A stretch of 64,000 nucleotides of DNA from Pseudomonadota bacterium (GCA_016719885.1 JADJYF010000008.1:248001-312000); one strand, 5' to 3'; positions 8,988 to 21,418 are shown, counted from the first letter of the stretch. Made by a program: numbers and translations. Notes: a model not told the origin generated them from the sequence alone.

Positions 8988-10880
8988 TCACTCGCCGGAC
9001 GCCAGCTGACGCTGCTGATTGATCCAGTGCGAAAGCTTGCTTTCCAGGATCGGCATGGGCAGCGGCCCGTCGCGCAACACCTCGGCATGGAAGTCGCGCA
9101 CATCGAAGGCGGCACCCAGGGCGCGTTCGGCGCGCGCGCGCAGCGCCGAAATGCGGAGCTGTCCGATCTTGTAACTGAGCGCCTGGCCGGGCCACGCGAT
9201 GTAGCGCTCGACCTCGGCCTCAATCTCGCTGTCGGACAGTGACGAGTTGCCGCGCATGAAGCTCATCGCCTCCTCGCGACTCCAATGCCGCGCATGCAGG
9301 CCGGTATCCACCACCAGGCGCATGGCGCGCAGCATCTCGTCATTGAGATGCCCGTAGTGCTGCATGGGATCGCCGTACAGGCCGAGCTCGTGGCCCAGCG
9401 ACTCGGCGTACAAGGCCCAGCCTTCGACAAAGGCCTTGGAATTCGAGAAGCGCTGGAAGCGCGGCAGCGCGTCCTGCTCCTGCTGCAGGGCGAACTGGTA
9501 GTGATGGCCGGGCGCCGCCTCGTGCAGGGCCAGGGTCGCCATGCCATACAGCGGCTGGCCGCGCGCGTGATGGGTATTGACGTAGAAGATGCCGGGCCGC
9601 GTGCCATCCGCCGACGGCGGTTGGTAGGAAGCGCCCGCCGCGCTGGCGGCGCGGAACGCTTCCACCGGGCGGATCTCATAGTCGGCGCGCGGCATGGCGT
9701 GGAACAGCCGCGGCAGCGCGGCGTTGATGCGCGCCTTGAGCGCGGTGAAACCGGCGATGAGATCTTCGCCGCGGCGCGCCTGGAAGCGCGGGTCGTGCTG
9801 AACGTGGCGCTGGAAGTCGGCGAGGTCGCCCTTGAAATCGAGTTCGTCCATCACACCGATGATTTCGCCGCGGATGCGCGCCATCTCGGCCCGCCCCAGC
9901 GCATGGATCTCATCGGCCGTCATGTCAGTGCTGGTGTGCTTGCGGATCTGGTGGCGATACCAGGCCTCGCCATCGGGCAAAGCCCACAGCCCAACGCTGT
10001 CGCGCGTCATGGGCAGGTAATCGCGCTCGATGAAACTCGCGAGCCGGCGATAGGCCGGCCGGATCACGTGCGTGATGGCATCGCGATAGGCGACGCTGAG
10101 CCGGTGGCGCTCGGCCGCGGAGAAACTCGCCGGCATGTTCGCGACCGGCTGCCAGAACAGGCTGTGCTCGGCCGACGGGCGCGCGATGTCGCGCAGTTGT
10201 GGCACCACCCGCTCCATCAAGATGCGCGGATTGACGATGCCGCGTGCCATGCCCTCGCGCATGGCGAGGATGGCGTCGTCCACCCACGCGGCAAAGCCGT
10301 CGGCGCGGCGCAGGAAAGCCTCGTAGTCGGCCACGGTGTCGAAGGGCTGGGCGCTGGTGCCCGAACCGAGCTGGGCGAAGGTGCTGGCCAGGCTGCCCAT
10401 CTGGTCGATGGGCAGCAGGCGATCGGGAAACGACAGGCGTTGCAAGGCCAGCTCGCGATCGCTGACGAACACCGCGTAGCTCAAGCGCTGGCTGGCGGTG
10501 AGCCCGCGCGTATCGACGGCCCGCGCGCGCGCGAGAAAATCCTGCTGCTCGCGGCGCGCACTGTCCGCAAAGGCGGGCGTGGCGGGATTCTCCAGTCGGT
10601 CGTCGTAGCGATGATCGCCGTTGAAGGTCGCGGTGCTGGGATAGCGCCGCTGGCGCGCTTCGAAATATTCATCGTAGAGGGTGGCGAGGGTAGCCGCGGC
10701 CGGTGCGTCGGCCGCCGCACCGGCGGCGGGGGTTTCGGCCATGCACGCCACCGCCCACGCGAGCACGATGGCCGCCAACAGGCGCGGTAGCAGAACTCTC
10801 ACGATGCGATGGCGCGCCGCGCGCGCGCGCGCCTTCGCGCATGGCGTTTCGAAAGTCCGGCGGGCGTCAGCGGCTGACAT
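8988..10880 (-). CDS. DUF885 family protein, exported metallopeptidase-like
   Basis: About 630 residues from the ATG at 10880 (the longer frame to 11114 is not protein-like). An N-terminal signal region (LLPRLLAAIVLAWAVACMAE) points to export; the Cys could be a lipid site, but the lipobox is imperfect. The body is a DUF885 domain with the signature LHEAAPGHHYQFAL, an HExxxGHH zinc motif of the M32/gluzincin-like fold. Other family blocks are YDEYFEARQRRYPSTAT near the start and FVEGWALYAESLG after the zinc motif. The family is thought to act on peptides or peptide-like bonds. No operon partner is evident. Confidence 0.88.
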   Translation of the reverse strand: MSAADARRTFETPCAKARARAARHRIVRVLLPRLLAAIVLAWAVACMAETPAAGAAADAPAAATLATLYDEYFEARQRRYPSTATFNGDHRYDDRLENPATPAFADSARREQQDFLARARAVDTRGLTASQRLSYAVFVSDRELALQRLSFPDRLLPIDQMGSLASTFAQLGSGTSAQPFDTVADYEAFLRRADGFAAWVDDAILAMREGMARGIVNPRILMERVVPQLRDIARPSAEHSLFWQPVANMPASFSAAERHRLSVAYRDAITHVIRPAYRRLASFIERDYLPMTRDSVGLWALPDGEAWYRHQIRKHTSTDMTADEIHALGRAEMARIRGEIIGVMDELDFKGDLADFQRHVQHDPRFQARRGEDLIAGFTALKARINAALPRLFHAMPRADYEIRPVEAFRAASAAGASYQPPSADGTRPGIFYVNTHHARGQPLYGMATLALHEAAPGHHYQFALQQEQDALPRFQRFSNSKAFVEGWALYAESLGHELGLYGDPMQHYGHLNDEMLRAMRLVVDTGLHARHWSREEAMSFMRGNSSLSDSEIEAEVERYIAWPGQALSYKIGQLRISALRARAERALGAAFDVRDFHAEVLRDGPLPMPILESKLSHWINQQRQLASGE

Positions 10881-11131
10881 GGTAGGTAAACCCGTTGCAG
10901 GGAGTGTGCCAGTGCCGACGTACTCTAAGCAGCGCCACGCGGCACCGCAAGGTAAGCGCGTCCTCCCCCTTAGGTGGTAGGGAGCGGCGCCGGCCCGCGG
11001 CTGAAATGCCGGCGGCCGGCCTCGAACAGGTCTCGATTCAAGAATGAAAAGCATCGGCCGCAGTGGTTTTTCCCGGGCCGCCTCTGTATGTTGGCCGGGC
11101 TTTTTCAATACCAAGATTATTGAGGCCGACC

Positions 11132-11611
11132 GTGACCGACGAAGAAGACCGCACCCGCGTGGTTTCGCCCAATACCATTCCCGTCAATCGCGACGTTGCC
11201 TCCGGCGACGAGGACGACGACCGTACCGCCGTGATGAGCGCGGCGGCGCGGGCCCAGGCACTGGACGCCGCGGCATTGGCTCGCGCGCCGCTGGATTTCG
11301 ATCTCAGCGGCGGCGCCGACGACGCGCCGAGCGCGGCCGGCACGCTGGATTTCGATCTCACCGGCGGTGAGGAAACGGCGGGCAACGACGTGCATGGCGC
11401 GCTCGACATCGACCTCGGCAGCGGCGCCGTGTCGCTGCCGGAAGTGGGCAGCGCCGCCGCGGCGCCCGCGCCGGAAAGCGCGGCCAAGCCCGCCGTCACC
11501 GCACCCACGCCCGCGCCGGCCGCGGCCAGCGGCGGCATGGGCAAGTGGATTGCGATCTCCGCGCTGGTGATCGCCGCAGTCGTCGTCGCACTGACGACCC
11601 TGCGTAAATAA
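11132..11611 (+). CDS. Acidic low-complexity protein with C-terminal membrane anchor
   Basis: 159 residues from a GTG at 11132 with GAGG seven bases upstream. I do not recognise the family. The first half is acidic and carries two DRT[RA]V motifs (DEEDRTRVVSPN and EDDDRTAVMS). Three repeats of L-D-[FI]-D-L-x-[GS]-G (LDFDLSGG, LDFDLTGG, LDIDLGSG) follow, then an Ala/Pro-rich linker. A single 18-20-residue hydrophobic helix stops four residues from the end (LTTLRK). The layout suggests a tail-anchored cytoplasmic protein or one with a disordered interaction region. The DxTR-type motifs resemble phosphothreonine sites read by FHA domains, but no kinase or FHA gene is nearby. Confidence 0.6.
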   Translation: MTDEEDRTRVVSPNTIPVNRDVASGDEDDDRTAVMSAAARAQALDAAALARAPLDFDLSGGADDAPSAAGTLDFDLTGGEETAGNDVHGALDIDLGSGAVSLPEVGSAAAAPAPESAAKPAVTAPTPAPAAASGGMGKWIAISALVIAAVVVALTTLRK

Positions 11612-11638
11612 TCCTGCCCCGCGTCGCGGCGCCGAGCT

Positions 11639-14344
11639 TCAGGCCTCGGTGTCGCGGAGCGTCATCGTCACCCGCACCACGCCCGGCTCGTGGCCGTCCT
11701 TCGCTTCCTTGAATCCGCATTCACGGCACAGGTTCAGCATGCGGTGATTGTCCGCCAGCACCTCGCCATATAGTTCGCGCACGCCGCGCTTGCGCGCGTA
11801 ATCGATGATGCGATGCATGAGGTGCTTGCCGAGGCCACGCCCCGCCATGCGCTGCTCGACGATGATGGCAAACTCAGCGTGCTCGCGATCGGGATCTTCG
11901 ATCGAGCGCACCACGCCGAAGATCTCGGTGGCGCCGGCAATGCCCGGCACCGTCAGCACCAGCGCCATCTGGCGGTCATAGTCAATTTGACTGAAACGCG
12001 CGGCGGTGACGTGGTCCATGAGTTTCATCGGCACGAAGAAACGGAAACGCACTTCCTCGGGACTCAAGCGCGCAAAGGTCGCGGTGAGCGCCACTTCGTC
12101 CTCGGGCAGGATGGGACGCAACAGCAACAGCTGGCCATCATCGCTGCTGATGATCTCTTCGAGGTCCTTGGGGTAAGGCCGGATGGCGAGACGGCTGCTG
12201 CCGGGCTTGACGTCGCGCCGCAGGCGAATGCGCGCGTCGAGCGCCAGCACGCCATCGGCGTCGGCCAGCAGCGGATTGATGTCGAGCTCCGCGACCTGCG
12301 GCAGGTCGATGACGAGTTGCGACAACCGCACCAGGGTCACGGCGATCGCCTCGAGGTCGGCGGCCGGCACCTGTCGATAACCGGCCAGCAGTTTCGCCAC
12401 GCGTGTGCGTGCGATGACATCGTGCGCGAGTTTCAGATTGAGCGGCGGCAGGCTGAGCGCGCGATCGTTCACCACTTCCACCGCCACGCCGCCGGCGCCG
12501 AACAGGATCACCGGCCCGAATTCGCGATCGTCGAGCACGCCCGCGATCAGTTCGCGCGCGAGCGGCCGCTTGATCATGGCCTGCACCGCGTAGCCCTCGA
12601 TGTGCGCGTCCGGACGCGCACCGCGCACGCGCGCGGTCATGGCCTCGGTGGCCGCCAGCACCTCGTCGGCCGCGAGGTCGAGCAACACGCCGCCGACGTC
12701 GGACTTATGGGTGATGTCACGGCTGACTATCTTTACCGCCACGCGGCCGCCGCCGGCGGCGACCAGCGTCGCCGCGTAGTCGGCGGCCTCGCGCGGCGTG
12801 GCCGCCACGCGGGTTGCAACCGTGGCGATGCCGAAGCAGGCGAGTATCGCTTTCGCTTCGAATTCCGACAGCCATTCACGCCCTTCGGCCAGCGCGGTGG
12901 CAATGATGGCGCGCGCGCTGCCGAGCTCGGGCGTGAAATCGGCGGGCATGGACGGCGGCGTTTCCAGCAGCGCCGCCTGGTTGCGCCGGTAGTCGACCAT
13001 CTGCATGAAACCGCGCACCGCGTCCTCGGGCGCGTCGTAGGTTGGCACGCCGGCGCCGCGAAAGCGTTCACGTGCCACCGCCGCGCCGATGCCGCCCACC
13101 CAGCTGGTGAATAGTGCGTGGCGGTTCGGGGTGTCGAGCGCCGCGAGCACCGCCGCCGCGGCGGCGTCGGGCGAGGTCACGGCGGTCGGGCAATTGAGGA
13201 TCAGGAGCGCGTCGATCTCGGGCGCGCCCAGCACCGCCTTGACCGCGGCGGTGTAACGCTCGGCGCTGGCGTCACCGATGATGTCGATGGGATTGGCGCG
13301 CGACCAGGTGGCCGGCAGCACGGCGTCGAGCCTGGCCAGGGTCTCGGCCGACAGGCTGGCGAGCGTGCCGCCCGCATCCATCAAGGCATCGGTCGCCATC
13401 ACGCCCACGCCGCCGCCGTTGGTGAGGATGGCGAGACGTTCGCCGCGCGGCGCCCGCGCCAGCGCCAGGGTCTCGACCGCGTCGAACAGTTCTTCCAGCG
13501 TCAGCACGCGCAGCATGCCGGCGCGCCGGAAGGCCGCGTCGTAGACCGCGTCGACGCCGGCCAGCGCGCCGGTGTGCGAAGCCGCGGCCTGGGCGGCGGC
13601 GGCATGACGGCCGGCCTTGACCACGATCACGGGCTTGGTGCGCGCCGCCGCGCGCGCGGCCGACATGAACTTGCGCGCATGCGTCACGCCTTCGATGTAC
13701 AGGAGGATGGCGCGCGTGTCGGCGTCGTTGGCGAGATAGTCGAGCATGTCACCGAAGTCGACATCGGCCATGTCGCCGAGCGACGCGAGCAGCGAGAAGC
13801 CGATGTTGCGCGGCGCCGCCCAGTCCAGCACCGAGGTCAGTATCGCGCCCGACTGCGCGACGAAGGCGAGGCGGCCCGCGCGCGGCTGCAATTGCGCGAA
13901 GCTCGCGTTCAAACCGTGGCCGGGCGCGAGGATGCCGAGGCAGTTGGGTCCGATCACGCGCAGCAGGGCCGGCCGCGCCGCCGCCAGCAAGGCCTGGCGC
14001 AAGCGCCCGCCGGGCGCATCCGCCGCGCCGGAAAAGCCCGCCGCGATCACCACCGCCGCGCGCGTGCCGCGCGCCGCGAGTTCGGCCAGCACCTTGACGG
14101 CGGCCTCGGCCGGCGTGCAGATGACGGCGAGCTCCGGGGTCTGCGGCAGGCTCGCGACATCGGCATGCACCGGCCGTCCGAACAATTCGCGGCGTGCCGG
14201 GTTGACCAGCATCACCGGTCCGGCGAAACCCGCATCGAGGATGTTGCGCGTCACCACCTGGCCGATGGCGCCGCCGCGTTCGCTGGCGCCGATGATGGCG
14301 ATGGACGACGGTTTGAACAGGCTGTCGAGATTGCGAATGCTCAT
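11639..14344 (-). CDS. Pat/PatZ-like protein lysine acetyltransferase (NDP-forming acyl-CoA synthetase fused to GNAT)
   Basis: 901 residues, the normal length of Pat/YfiQ-type enzymes. Residues 1-130 are a CoA-binding Rossmann domain (SIAIIGASERGGAIG). Residues about 150-460 are succinyl-CoA-ligase-like, and about 490-700 are ATP-grasp (VAVKIVSRDITHKSDVGGV). The last 160 residues are a GNAT domain with the acetyl-CoA loop EQRMAGRGLGKHLM. In Salmonella and E. coli such proteins acetylate the active-site Lys of acetyl-CoA synthetase and many others. His257 in SHTGALAG, the position phosphorylated in ADP-forming acetyl-CoA synthetases, is kept here, so residual ligase activity should be considered. 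An acetate symporter lies 0.7 kb away, and a sirtuin that could reverse the modification is at 40 kb. Confidence 0.85.
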   Translation of the reverse strand: MSIRNLDSLFKPSSIAIIGASERGGAIGQVVTRNILDAGFAGPVMLVNPARRELFGRPVHADVASLPQTPELAVICTPAEAAVKVLAELAARGTRAAVVIAAGFSGAADAPGGRLRQALLAAARPALLRVIGPNCLGILAPGHGLNASFAQLQPRAGRLAFVAQSGAILTSVLDWAAPRNIGFSLLASLGDMADVDFGDMLDYLANDADTRAILLYIEGVTHARKFMSAARAAARTKPVIVVKAGRHAAAAQAAASHTGALAGVDAVYDAAFRRAGMLRVLTLEELFDAVETLALARAPRGERLAILTNGGGVGVMATDALMDAGGTLASLSAETLARLDAVLPATWSRANPIDIIGDASAERYTAAVKAVLGAPEIDALLILNCPTAVTSPDAAAAAVLAALDTPNRHALFTSWVGGIGAAVARERFRGAGVPTYDAPEDAVRGFMQMVDYRRNQAALLETPPSMPADFTPELGSARAIIATALAEGREWLSEFEAKAILACFGIATVATRVAATPREAADYAATLVAAGGGRVAVKIVSRDITHKSDVGGVLLDLAADEVLAATEAMTARVRGARPDAHIEGYAVQAMIKRPLARELIAGVLDDREFGPVILFGAGGVAVEVVNDRALSLPPLNLKLAHDVIARTRVAKLLAGYRQVPAADLEAIAVTLVRLSQLVIDLPQVAELDINPLLADADGVLALDARIRLRRDVKPGSSRLAIRPYPKDLEEIISSDDGQLLLLRPILPEDEVALTATFARLSPEEVRFRFFVPMKLMDHVTAARFSQIDYDRQMALVLTVPGIAGATEIFGVVRSIEDPDREHAEFAIIVEQRMAGRGLGKHLMHRIIDYARKRGVRELYGEVLADNHRMLNLCRECGFKEAKDGHEPGVVRVTMTLRDTEA

Positions 14345-14416
14345 GGCGTCAGTATGCCGCCATCGCCGCGCCTTGGCGCGAGGGACGACGGCGGGTCGTC
14401 CCTCGGCGCGCAGCCA

Positions 14417-14917
14417 TCAGCGGCGGAAGATACCGACCAGGCTGCTCTTGGCCAGCGTGTGGAAGTTGAGATAGAAGCCGACGATCGCCGCCGAGGTGTC
14501 GGCGGTCACCGGCAAGGCCTTCAGATCGACCGCGTGCACGGTGAAGATGTAGCGATGGAAGTTGTCGCCCTGCGGCGCGCACGGGCCGCCGTATCCGGGC
14601 TTGCCGAAATCGGTGCGCACTTCCAGCGCGCCGGCCGGCATCAGGCCCTTGGACGGGTCGCCGGCGCCGAGCGCCAGGCTGCTGACATTGGCCGGGATGT
14701 TCGCCACCACCCAATGCCAGAAACCGCTGCCGGTCGGCGCATCAGGATCGAAGCAGGTCAGCGCGAAACTCTCGGTGCCGGCCGGCGCGCCGCTCCACGA
14801 CAGCTGCGGCGACTGGTTGTTGCCGGCGCAACCGAAACCATAGTCCTCCGACAGCACGTGCAAGGGGCCGAGCAGATCGCCTTCTTTGAAACTTTCACTG
14901 GTAAGCACAAGGGCCAT
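14417..14917 (-). CDS. YbhB/YbcL family protein (PEBP/Raf-kinase-inhibitor-like)
   Basis: 166 residues from an ATG at 14917 with AAGGAG six bases upstream. Bacterial PEBP motifs are clear: AGNNQSPQLSWSGAP, the CFDPDAPTGSGFWHW phosphate-binding block, and the later YGGPCAPQGDNFHRYIFTVHA. Members are small soluble or periplasmic proteins of unknown biochemical role. No signal peptide is visible, so it is probably cytoplasmic. The gene lies between the Pat-like gene and the acetate symporter and has its own ribosome site. Confidence 0.9.
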   Translation of the reverse strand: MALVLTSESFKEGDLLGPLHVLSEDYGFGCAGNNQSPQLSWSGAPAGTESFALTCFDPDAPTGSGFWHWVVANIPANVSSLALGAGDPSKGLMPAGALEVRTDFGKPGYGGPCAPQGDNFHRYIFTVHAVDLKALPVTADTSAAIVGFYLNFHTLAKSSLVGIFRR

Positions 14918-14943
14918 GATGTTCTCCTTGGGTTGATGAAGTT

Positions 14944-15017
14944 CTGTAGGTGCGAATTCATTTGCGCATTCATACCGGCCTAACGCCGGGCCTGCAATGT
15001 GCCGAATGAATCCGGCA
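14944..15017. repeat. REP-like palindromes, copy 3 and a diverged partner
   Basis: GTAGGTGCGAATTCATTTGCGCATTC at about 14946-14971 is an imperfect copy of the dispersed palindrome. About 30 bases on, GTGCCGAATGAATCCGGCAC (14998-15017) is a related hairpin with a changed stem (GTGCCG/CGGCAC). Both lie upstream of the YbhB-like gene and downstream of the symporter. Confidence 0.55.
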
Positions 15018-15046
15018 CCGTCTGACACCTCGGGCGCGACGAGCCA

Positions 15047-16708
15047 TCAATGTTCGCTGGCGCCACTCGCGCCGAGCCCGGTCACCGCGCGCACGTATTG
15101 ATGATCGAAGCGCCGCGCCTCGGCCGCCGCGCGCGCGCTTCTATCGGTCAGCGACACCAGCACGGTCATGGTCACACAGGCGACGAGCGCGAACAGCGCC
15201 GGGTATTTATACGGGAACAGCGGCGCCGCGTGATGCAGGATGTCGACCCACACCGTCGGCCCGAACACCACGCAGGCCGAGGCCGTCACCAGGCCGAAAC
15301 CGCCGCCCACCACCGCGCCGCGCGTGGTGAGTCCGCGCCAGTAGAGCGACAGGAACAGGATCGGGAAATTGACGCTGGCTGCGACCGCGAACGCCAGCAG
15401 CACCATGTAGGCGACGTTCTGTCCTTCGAAGGCGATACCCAGCACCACCGCCACCACGCCCAGCACGATGGCCGACAGGCGCGAGATACCGACCACTTCG
15501 CTCTCGGTGGCGCGGCCACTGCGCAGCACGCTGGCGTACAGATCGTGGGCGATGGCCGAGGCGCCGGACAAGGTCAGACCCGACACCACCGCCAGGATGG
15601 TGGCGAAGGCCACCGCCGAAATGAAGCCCAGGAACAGGTCACCCGCCACCACGTGGGACAGGTGGATGGCCGCCATGTTGTCACCGCCGCGCAGGCCGCC
15701 GGCCGGGTTTAGGAACTGCGGGTCGCGCGCCACCAGCGCGATGGCGCCGAAGCCGAGGATCACGATCAGGAGATAGAAGTAGCCGATGAGGCCGGTGGCA
15801 ACAAACACCGAATGCCGCGCCGCGCGCGCATCAGGCACGGTGAAGAAACGCATGAGGATATGCGGCAGTCCGGCGGTACCGAACACCAGCGCCGTGCCCA
15901 GCGACAGCGCCGACACCGGGTCGGACACCAGCCCGCCCGGCGCCATGATCGCGCTGCCGTTCTGGTGCACATCGACGGCGGCATGAAACAGCGCTTCAAA
16001 GGAGAAATCGAATTCGGCCATCACCAGCAATGACAACACCGTCGAGCCGAACAACAGCAGCACCGCCTTGGTGATCTGCACCCAGGTGGTGGCGATCATG
16101 CCGCCGAAGGTCACGTAGAAAATCATCAGCGCACCGACCGTCAACACCGCGCCGGTGTAAGGCAGACCGAACAGCACCTGGATGAGCGTGCCGGCGCCGA
16201 CCATCTGGCCAATGAGGTACATGCTGATCACGACCAGCGTCGAGCACGCCGACAGGGTGCGCATGGGTCCTGGCTGCAGGCGAAAGCTGACCGCGTCGGC
16301 GAAGGTGTAGCGGCCGAGATTGCGCAGCCGCTCCGACAAGAGGAACAACAGCAAGGGCCAACCCGCGAGACCGCCGATGCCCCAGATGAGGCCGTCGAAG
16401 CCGCCGCTGTAGATGAGGCCCGACACGCCAAGAAACGACGCCGCCGACATGAAATCGCCGGCGATGGCGAAGCCGTTCTGGGTGCCGCTGATGCTGGCGC
16501 CGGCCGCGTAGTAATCGGCGGCGGTGCGCGTGCGGCGCGCCGCCCACCAGGTGATGCCGAGGGTCACGGCCACGAACACCAGGAACATGGCGATGGCCGG
16601 CACGTTGAGCGGACCGCGCTCGGCCGCGGCGCCCGCGCCACCGACCGCCAGCGCGCCCTCGGCCAGCGTCAGGGTAAGAACAGCGGTGACGGCGCGCAGG
16701 ATGGCCAT
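15047..16708 (-). CDS. actP: Cation/acetate symporter, sodium:solute symporter family
   Basis: 553 residues with about 13-14 membrane segments, the SSS-family layout. Blocks close to ActP of E. coli include WWAARRTRTAADYYAAG, ISGTQNGFAIAGDFMSAASF and TYTFADAV-like YTFADAVSFR. The N-terminus is a cleavable-looking hydrophobic leader (AVTAVLTLTLAEGALA), as in ActP. It should take up acetate and other short carboxylates with Na+. The start at 16708 is four bases after the DUF485 gene, as in yjcH-actP pairs, so the two are one operon. The symbol is given from family resemblance; close paralogues carry pyruvate or other acids. Confidence 0.85.
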   Translation of the reverse strand: MAILRAVTAVLTLTLAEGALAVGGAGAAAERGPLNVPAIAMFLVFVAVTLGITWWAARRTRTAADYYAAGASISGTQNGFAIAGDFMSAASFLGVSGLIYSGGFDGLIWGIGGLAGWPLLLFLLSERLRNLGRYTFADAVSFRLQPGPMRTLSACSTLVVISMYLIGQMVGAGTLIQVLFGLPYTGAVLTVGALMIFYVTFGGMIATTWVQITKAVLLLFGSTVLSLLVMAEFDFSFEALFHAAVDVHQNGSAIMAPGGLVSDPVSALSLGTALVFGTAGLPHILMRFFTVPDARAARHSVFVATGLIGYFYLLIVILGFGAIALVARDPQFLNPAGGLRGGDNMAAIHLSHVVAGDLFLGFISAVAFATILAVVSGLTLSGASAIAHDLYASVLRSGRATESEVVGISRLSAIVLGVVAVVLGIAFEGQNVAYMVLLAFAVAASVNFPILFLSLYWRGLTTRGAVVGGGFGLVTASACVVFGPTVWVDILHHAAPLFPYKYPALFALVACVTMTVLVSLTDRSARAAAEARRFDHQYVRAVTGLGASGASEH

Positions 16709-16712
16709 CGCG

Positions 16713-17027
16713 TCACGCCTGTTCGTGGCAGCGCGCGATGATGCGCGCCATGTCGCGGTCGAATTCACCGTTGGCGCGTCGCACGAACAGGCCGGTCAGG
16801 ATGAAGCCGAACACGATGGTGGCCGAGCCCAGCGGCACGCCACGCGAAATCACGCTGCCGTCCGCCATCGGCAAGGCCAGCCAGTGCGGCGCGAACGCCA
16901 CGAGCAGGATGAAAACCAGGAAGCCGGCGAACACCAGCGCCGACAACAGCCACGCGAAGCGCTGACGACGGCGTTGCAAGGCCTGGAATTCCGCGTCGGC
17001 GAAAATCCGCGCGTAGAGATGATCCAT
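16713..17027 (-). CDS. DUF485 (YjcH-like) small membrane protein
   Basis: 104 residues with two hydrophobic segments (FAWLLSALVFAGFLVFILLV and a second around GSATIVFGFILTGLFV). A short hairpin loop lies between them and a conserved NGEFDRDMARI tail follows. This is the small partner almost always encoded just upstream of ActP-type symporters; its function is not defined. GGAGAC lies before the ATG at 17027. It overlaps nothing and is four bases from the symporter start, which implies translational coupling. Confidence 0.88.
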   Translation of the reverse strand: MDHLYARIFADAEFQALQRRRQRFAWLLSALVFAGFLVFILLVAFAPHWLALPMADGSVISRGVPLGSATIVFGFILTGLFVRRANGEFDRDMARIIARCHEQA

Positions 17028-17126
17028 GGAGTCTCCGCGGCCCGTGCGCATCGCGTGCGTGCCGGTGATGGACAGGCTGAAGGGGGAACCGACGGCGCGG
17101 CGTGCATCCGCGCCGTCGAACGGCGA

Positions 17127-18284
17127 CTACCAGAGTTTCTGGCTGGCCAGGCGCGCGCCCTCGGCCAGCGCGGCGAATTTCGCCCACACCACCGATTGCG
17201 CGACCATCTCCCAGCCGGCGAACGTGCCGAAGCCGCAGTCGGCGCCGGCGATCACGCGTTCCTTGTCACCGACCGCATCCACCGCTTCGAGGATGCGGTT
17301 GCAGATCACCTGCGGGTGCTCGATGTAGTTGACGGTGGAATCGATGACGCCCGGGATCAGGATCTTGTCCTTGGGCATGCCGCACTTCTTGAGCGCGGCA
17401 TATTCGTGCTGGTGGCGCGGATTGGCGAATTCGATCGACAAGGCGCCGACCTTGGCTTGGCTGATGATGGGGAAGATGTCGGCCAGCGGCACGTCGCAAT
17501 CGTGGGGGCCGTCGTAATTGCCCCAGCACACGTGCAGCCGGATGCGGTCGGCGGGAATGTTGACGCAGGCCTGGTTGATGGCGTCGATGTGGATGGTGAT
17601 GGCGTCCTGGAATTCCTTCAGCGACGCGTGCTGCCACTGGCCGTGGCGCTCCATGGCGAGATCCGGGCAGTCGAGCTGCAGCACGTAGCCGCGCTGGTGG
17701 ATGAGCTCGTATTCCTTCTGCATCTCGCGCGCGACCGCGCGTACATAGGCTTCGTGGCTGTCGTAGAACTTGTTGCCAAGCGTGGTGCACACGATGCCGG
17801 GGCAGGCGGCGGTCATGAAGGCCTCGGTGTACTTGCCTTTGACCTCGGCCAGCGCGCCGTCGAACATGTCGAACTCGCGCTTGGCCGGCGCGAGATCGGT
17901 ATAGCGCACCTCGGCGTTGGCGGCCGGCGCGTCGAACACCTTGGACATCACCATGCCGCGGTTGGCCCACACCTGGCCGAAGTCCGGGTACTGCGCGAAA
18001 TCGGTGAAGGGCAGACGCTCGCTGACACCGCCGAAACCTTCGAGGCGCTGGCTGACATAGGTCTGGAAGCCGACGCGCGGCTGCTCGCCGTCGTTGATGA
18101 TGTCGACATGGGAGTCGACCTGCGACTTCACGCTGCGCTTGACGCCGGCCTCGGCCAGCTGGTCGAGCAGCTTTTCATCGACCTTCTGCCCGGCCTCCTG
18201 GGCAATCAGCAGATCGGACAGTTCGCGCTGACGCGGCAGGCTGCCGACGTGGGTGGTGAGGATGCGTTTGTCGCTGCGCTGCAT
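17127..18284 (-). CDS. MetE C-terminal-like (cobalamin-independent methionine synthase / epoxyalkane:CoM transferase family) protein
   Basis: 385 residues consisting only of the catalytic C-terminal half of the UROD/MetE fold (full MetE is about 750). It starts LTTHVGSLPRQRELSD. The zinc site is visible as HVCWG and the later ADCGFGTF. Related stand-alone proteins act as methyl or alkyl transferases to thiols, including epoxyalkane:coenzyme M transferase. Without the N-terminal half, homocysteine methylation from folate is doubtful. A second, different member is at 55.5-56.8 kb. It is transcribed away from the histidine kinase gene and is 99 bases upstream of the DUF485-actP pair on the same strand. 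Confidence 0.82.
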   Translation of the reverse strand: MQRSDKRILTTHVGSLPRQRELSDLLIAQEAGQKVDEKLLDQLAEAGVKRSVKSQVDSHVDIINDGEQPRVGFQTYVSQRLEGFGGVSERLPFTDFAQYPDFGQVWANRGMVMSKVFDAPAANAEVRYTDLAPAKREFDMFDGALAEVKGKYTEAFMTAACPGIVCTTLGNKFYDSHEAYVRAVAREMQKEYELIHQRGYVLQLDCPDLAMERHGQWQHASLKEFQDAITIHIDAINQACVNIPADRIRLHVCWGNYDGPHDCDVPLADIFPIISQAKVGALSIEFANPRHQHEYAALKKCGMPKDKILIPGVIDSTVNYIEHPQVICNRILEAVDAVGDKERVIAGADCGFGTFAGWEMVAQSVVWAKFAALAEGARLASQKLW

Positions 18285-18491
18285 GCTTGGTTTCTCCCCT
18301 GGTGATCATTTCCCTGCGCGCCGACGGGTGGTCCGCGCCTCGCGCGCCTAAGTGTACACGCCGCACCGGGCGCGCGCCCATGACACGAAAGCGGGCCGTC
18401 GCGACGGCCGTCAAGCTTTGACGCCGCGCGCCGATACCAGCCATGACCGTGCGCCCGACTCCGATTCCCCGGCGGCACGGAGGAGCATCGC

Positions 18492-21272
<2,781 letters not shown>

Positions 21273-21333
21273 GAGTTCGCGCTGAGAGCGATTCGCATAC
21301 GCCGCGCGACACCAAAAAATAGCGCTGAACGCT

Positions 21334-21361
21334 TAAAGATCCCCAAACGCGGTGCCGCTAA
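21334..21361 (+). promoter_or_regulatory. Candidate sigma-28 (FliA) promoter before cheY
   Basis: TAAA at 21334-21337 and GCCGCTAA at 21354-21361 resemble the flagellar sigma-28 consensus TAAA-N15-GCCGATAA. The spacer is one base longer (16). It lies 58 bases before the cheY start. A near twin with the same spacing is found before the second receptor gene. Confidence 0.4.
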
Positions 21362-21418
21362 ATCAGCAGACTCAATACCGCTGCAACCGCTGCAGACTCA
21401 AGTTCAGGAGATTTCGGA

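Noticed and set aside
13118..14983. 621-codon open frame antisense to the Pat-like gene
   Set aside because: Composition is Arg/Gly/His-rich without motifs, and the minus-strand gene is a clear family member.
16524..18305. 593-codon plus-strand frame over actP, DUF485 and the MetE-like gene
   Set aside because: It overlaps three convincing minus-strand genes and is not protein-like.
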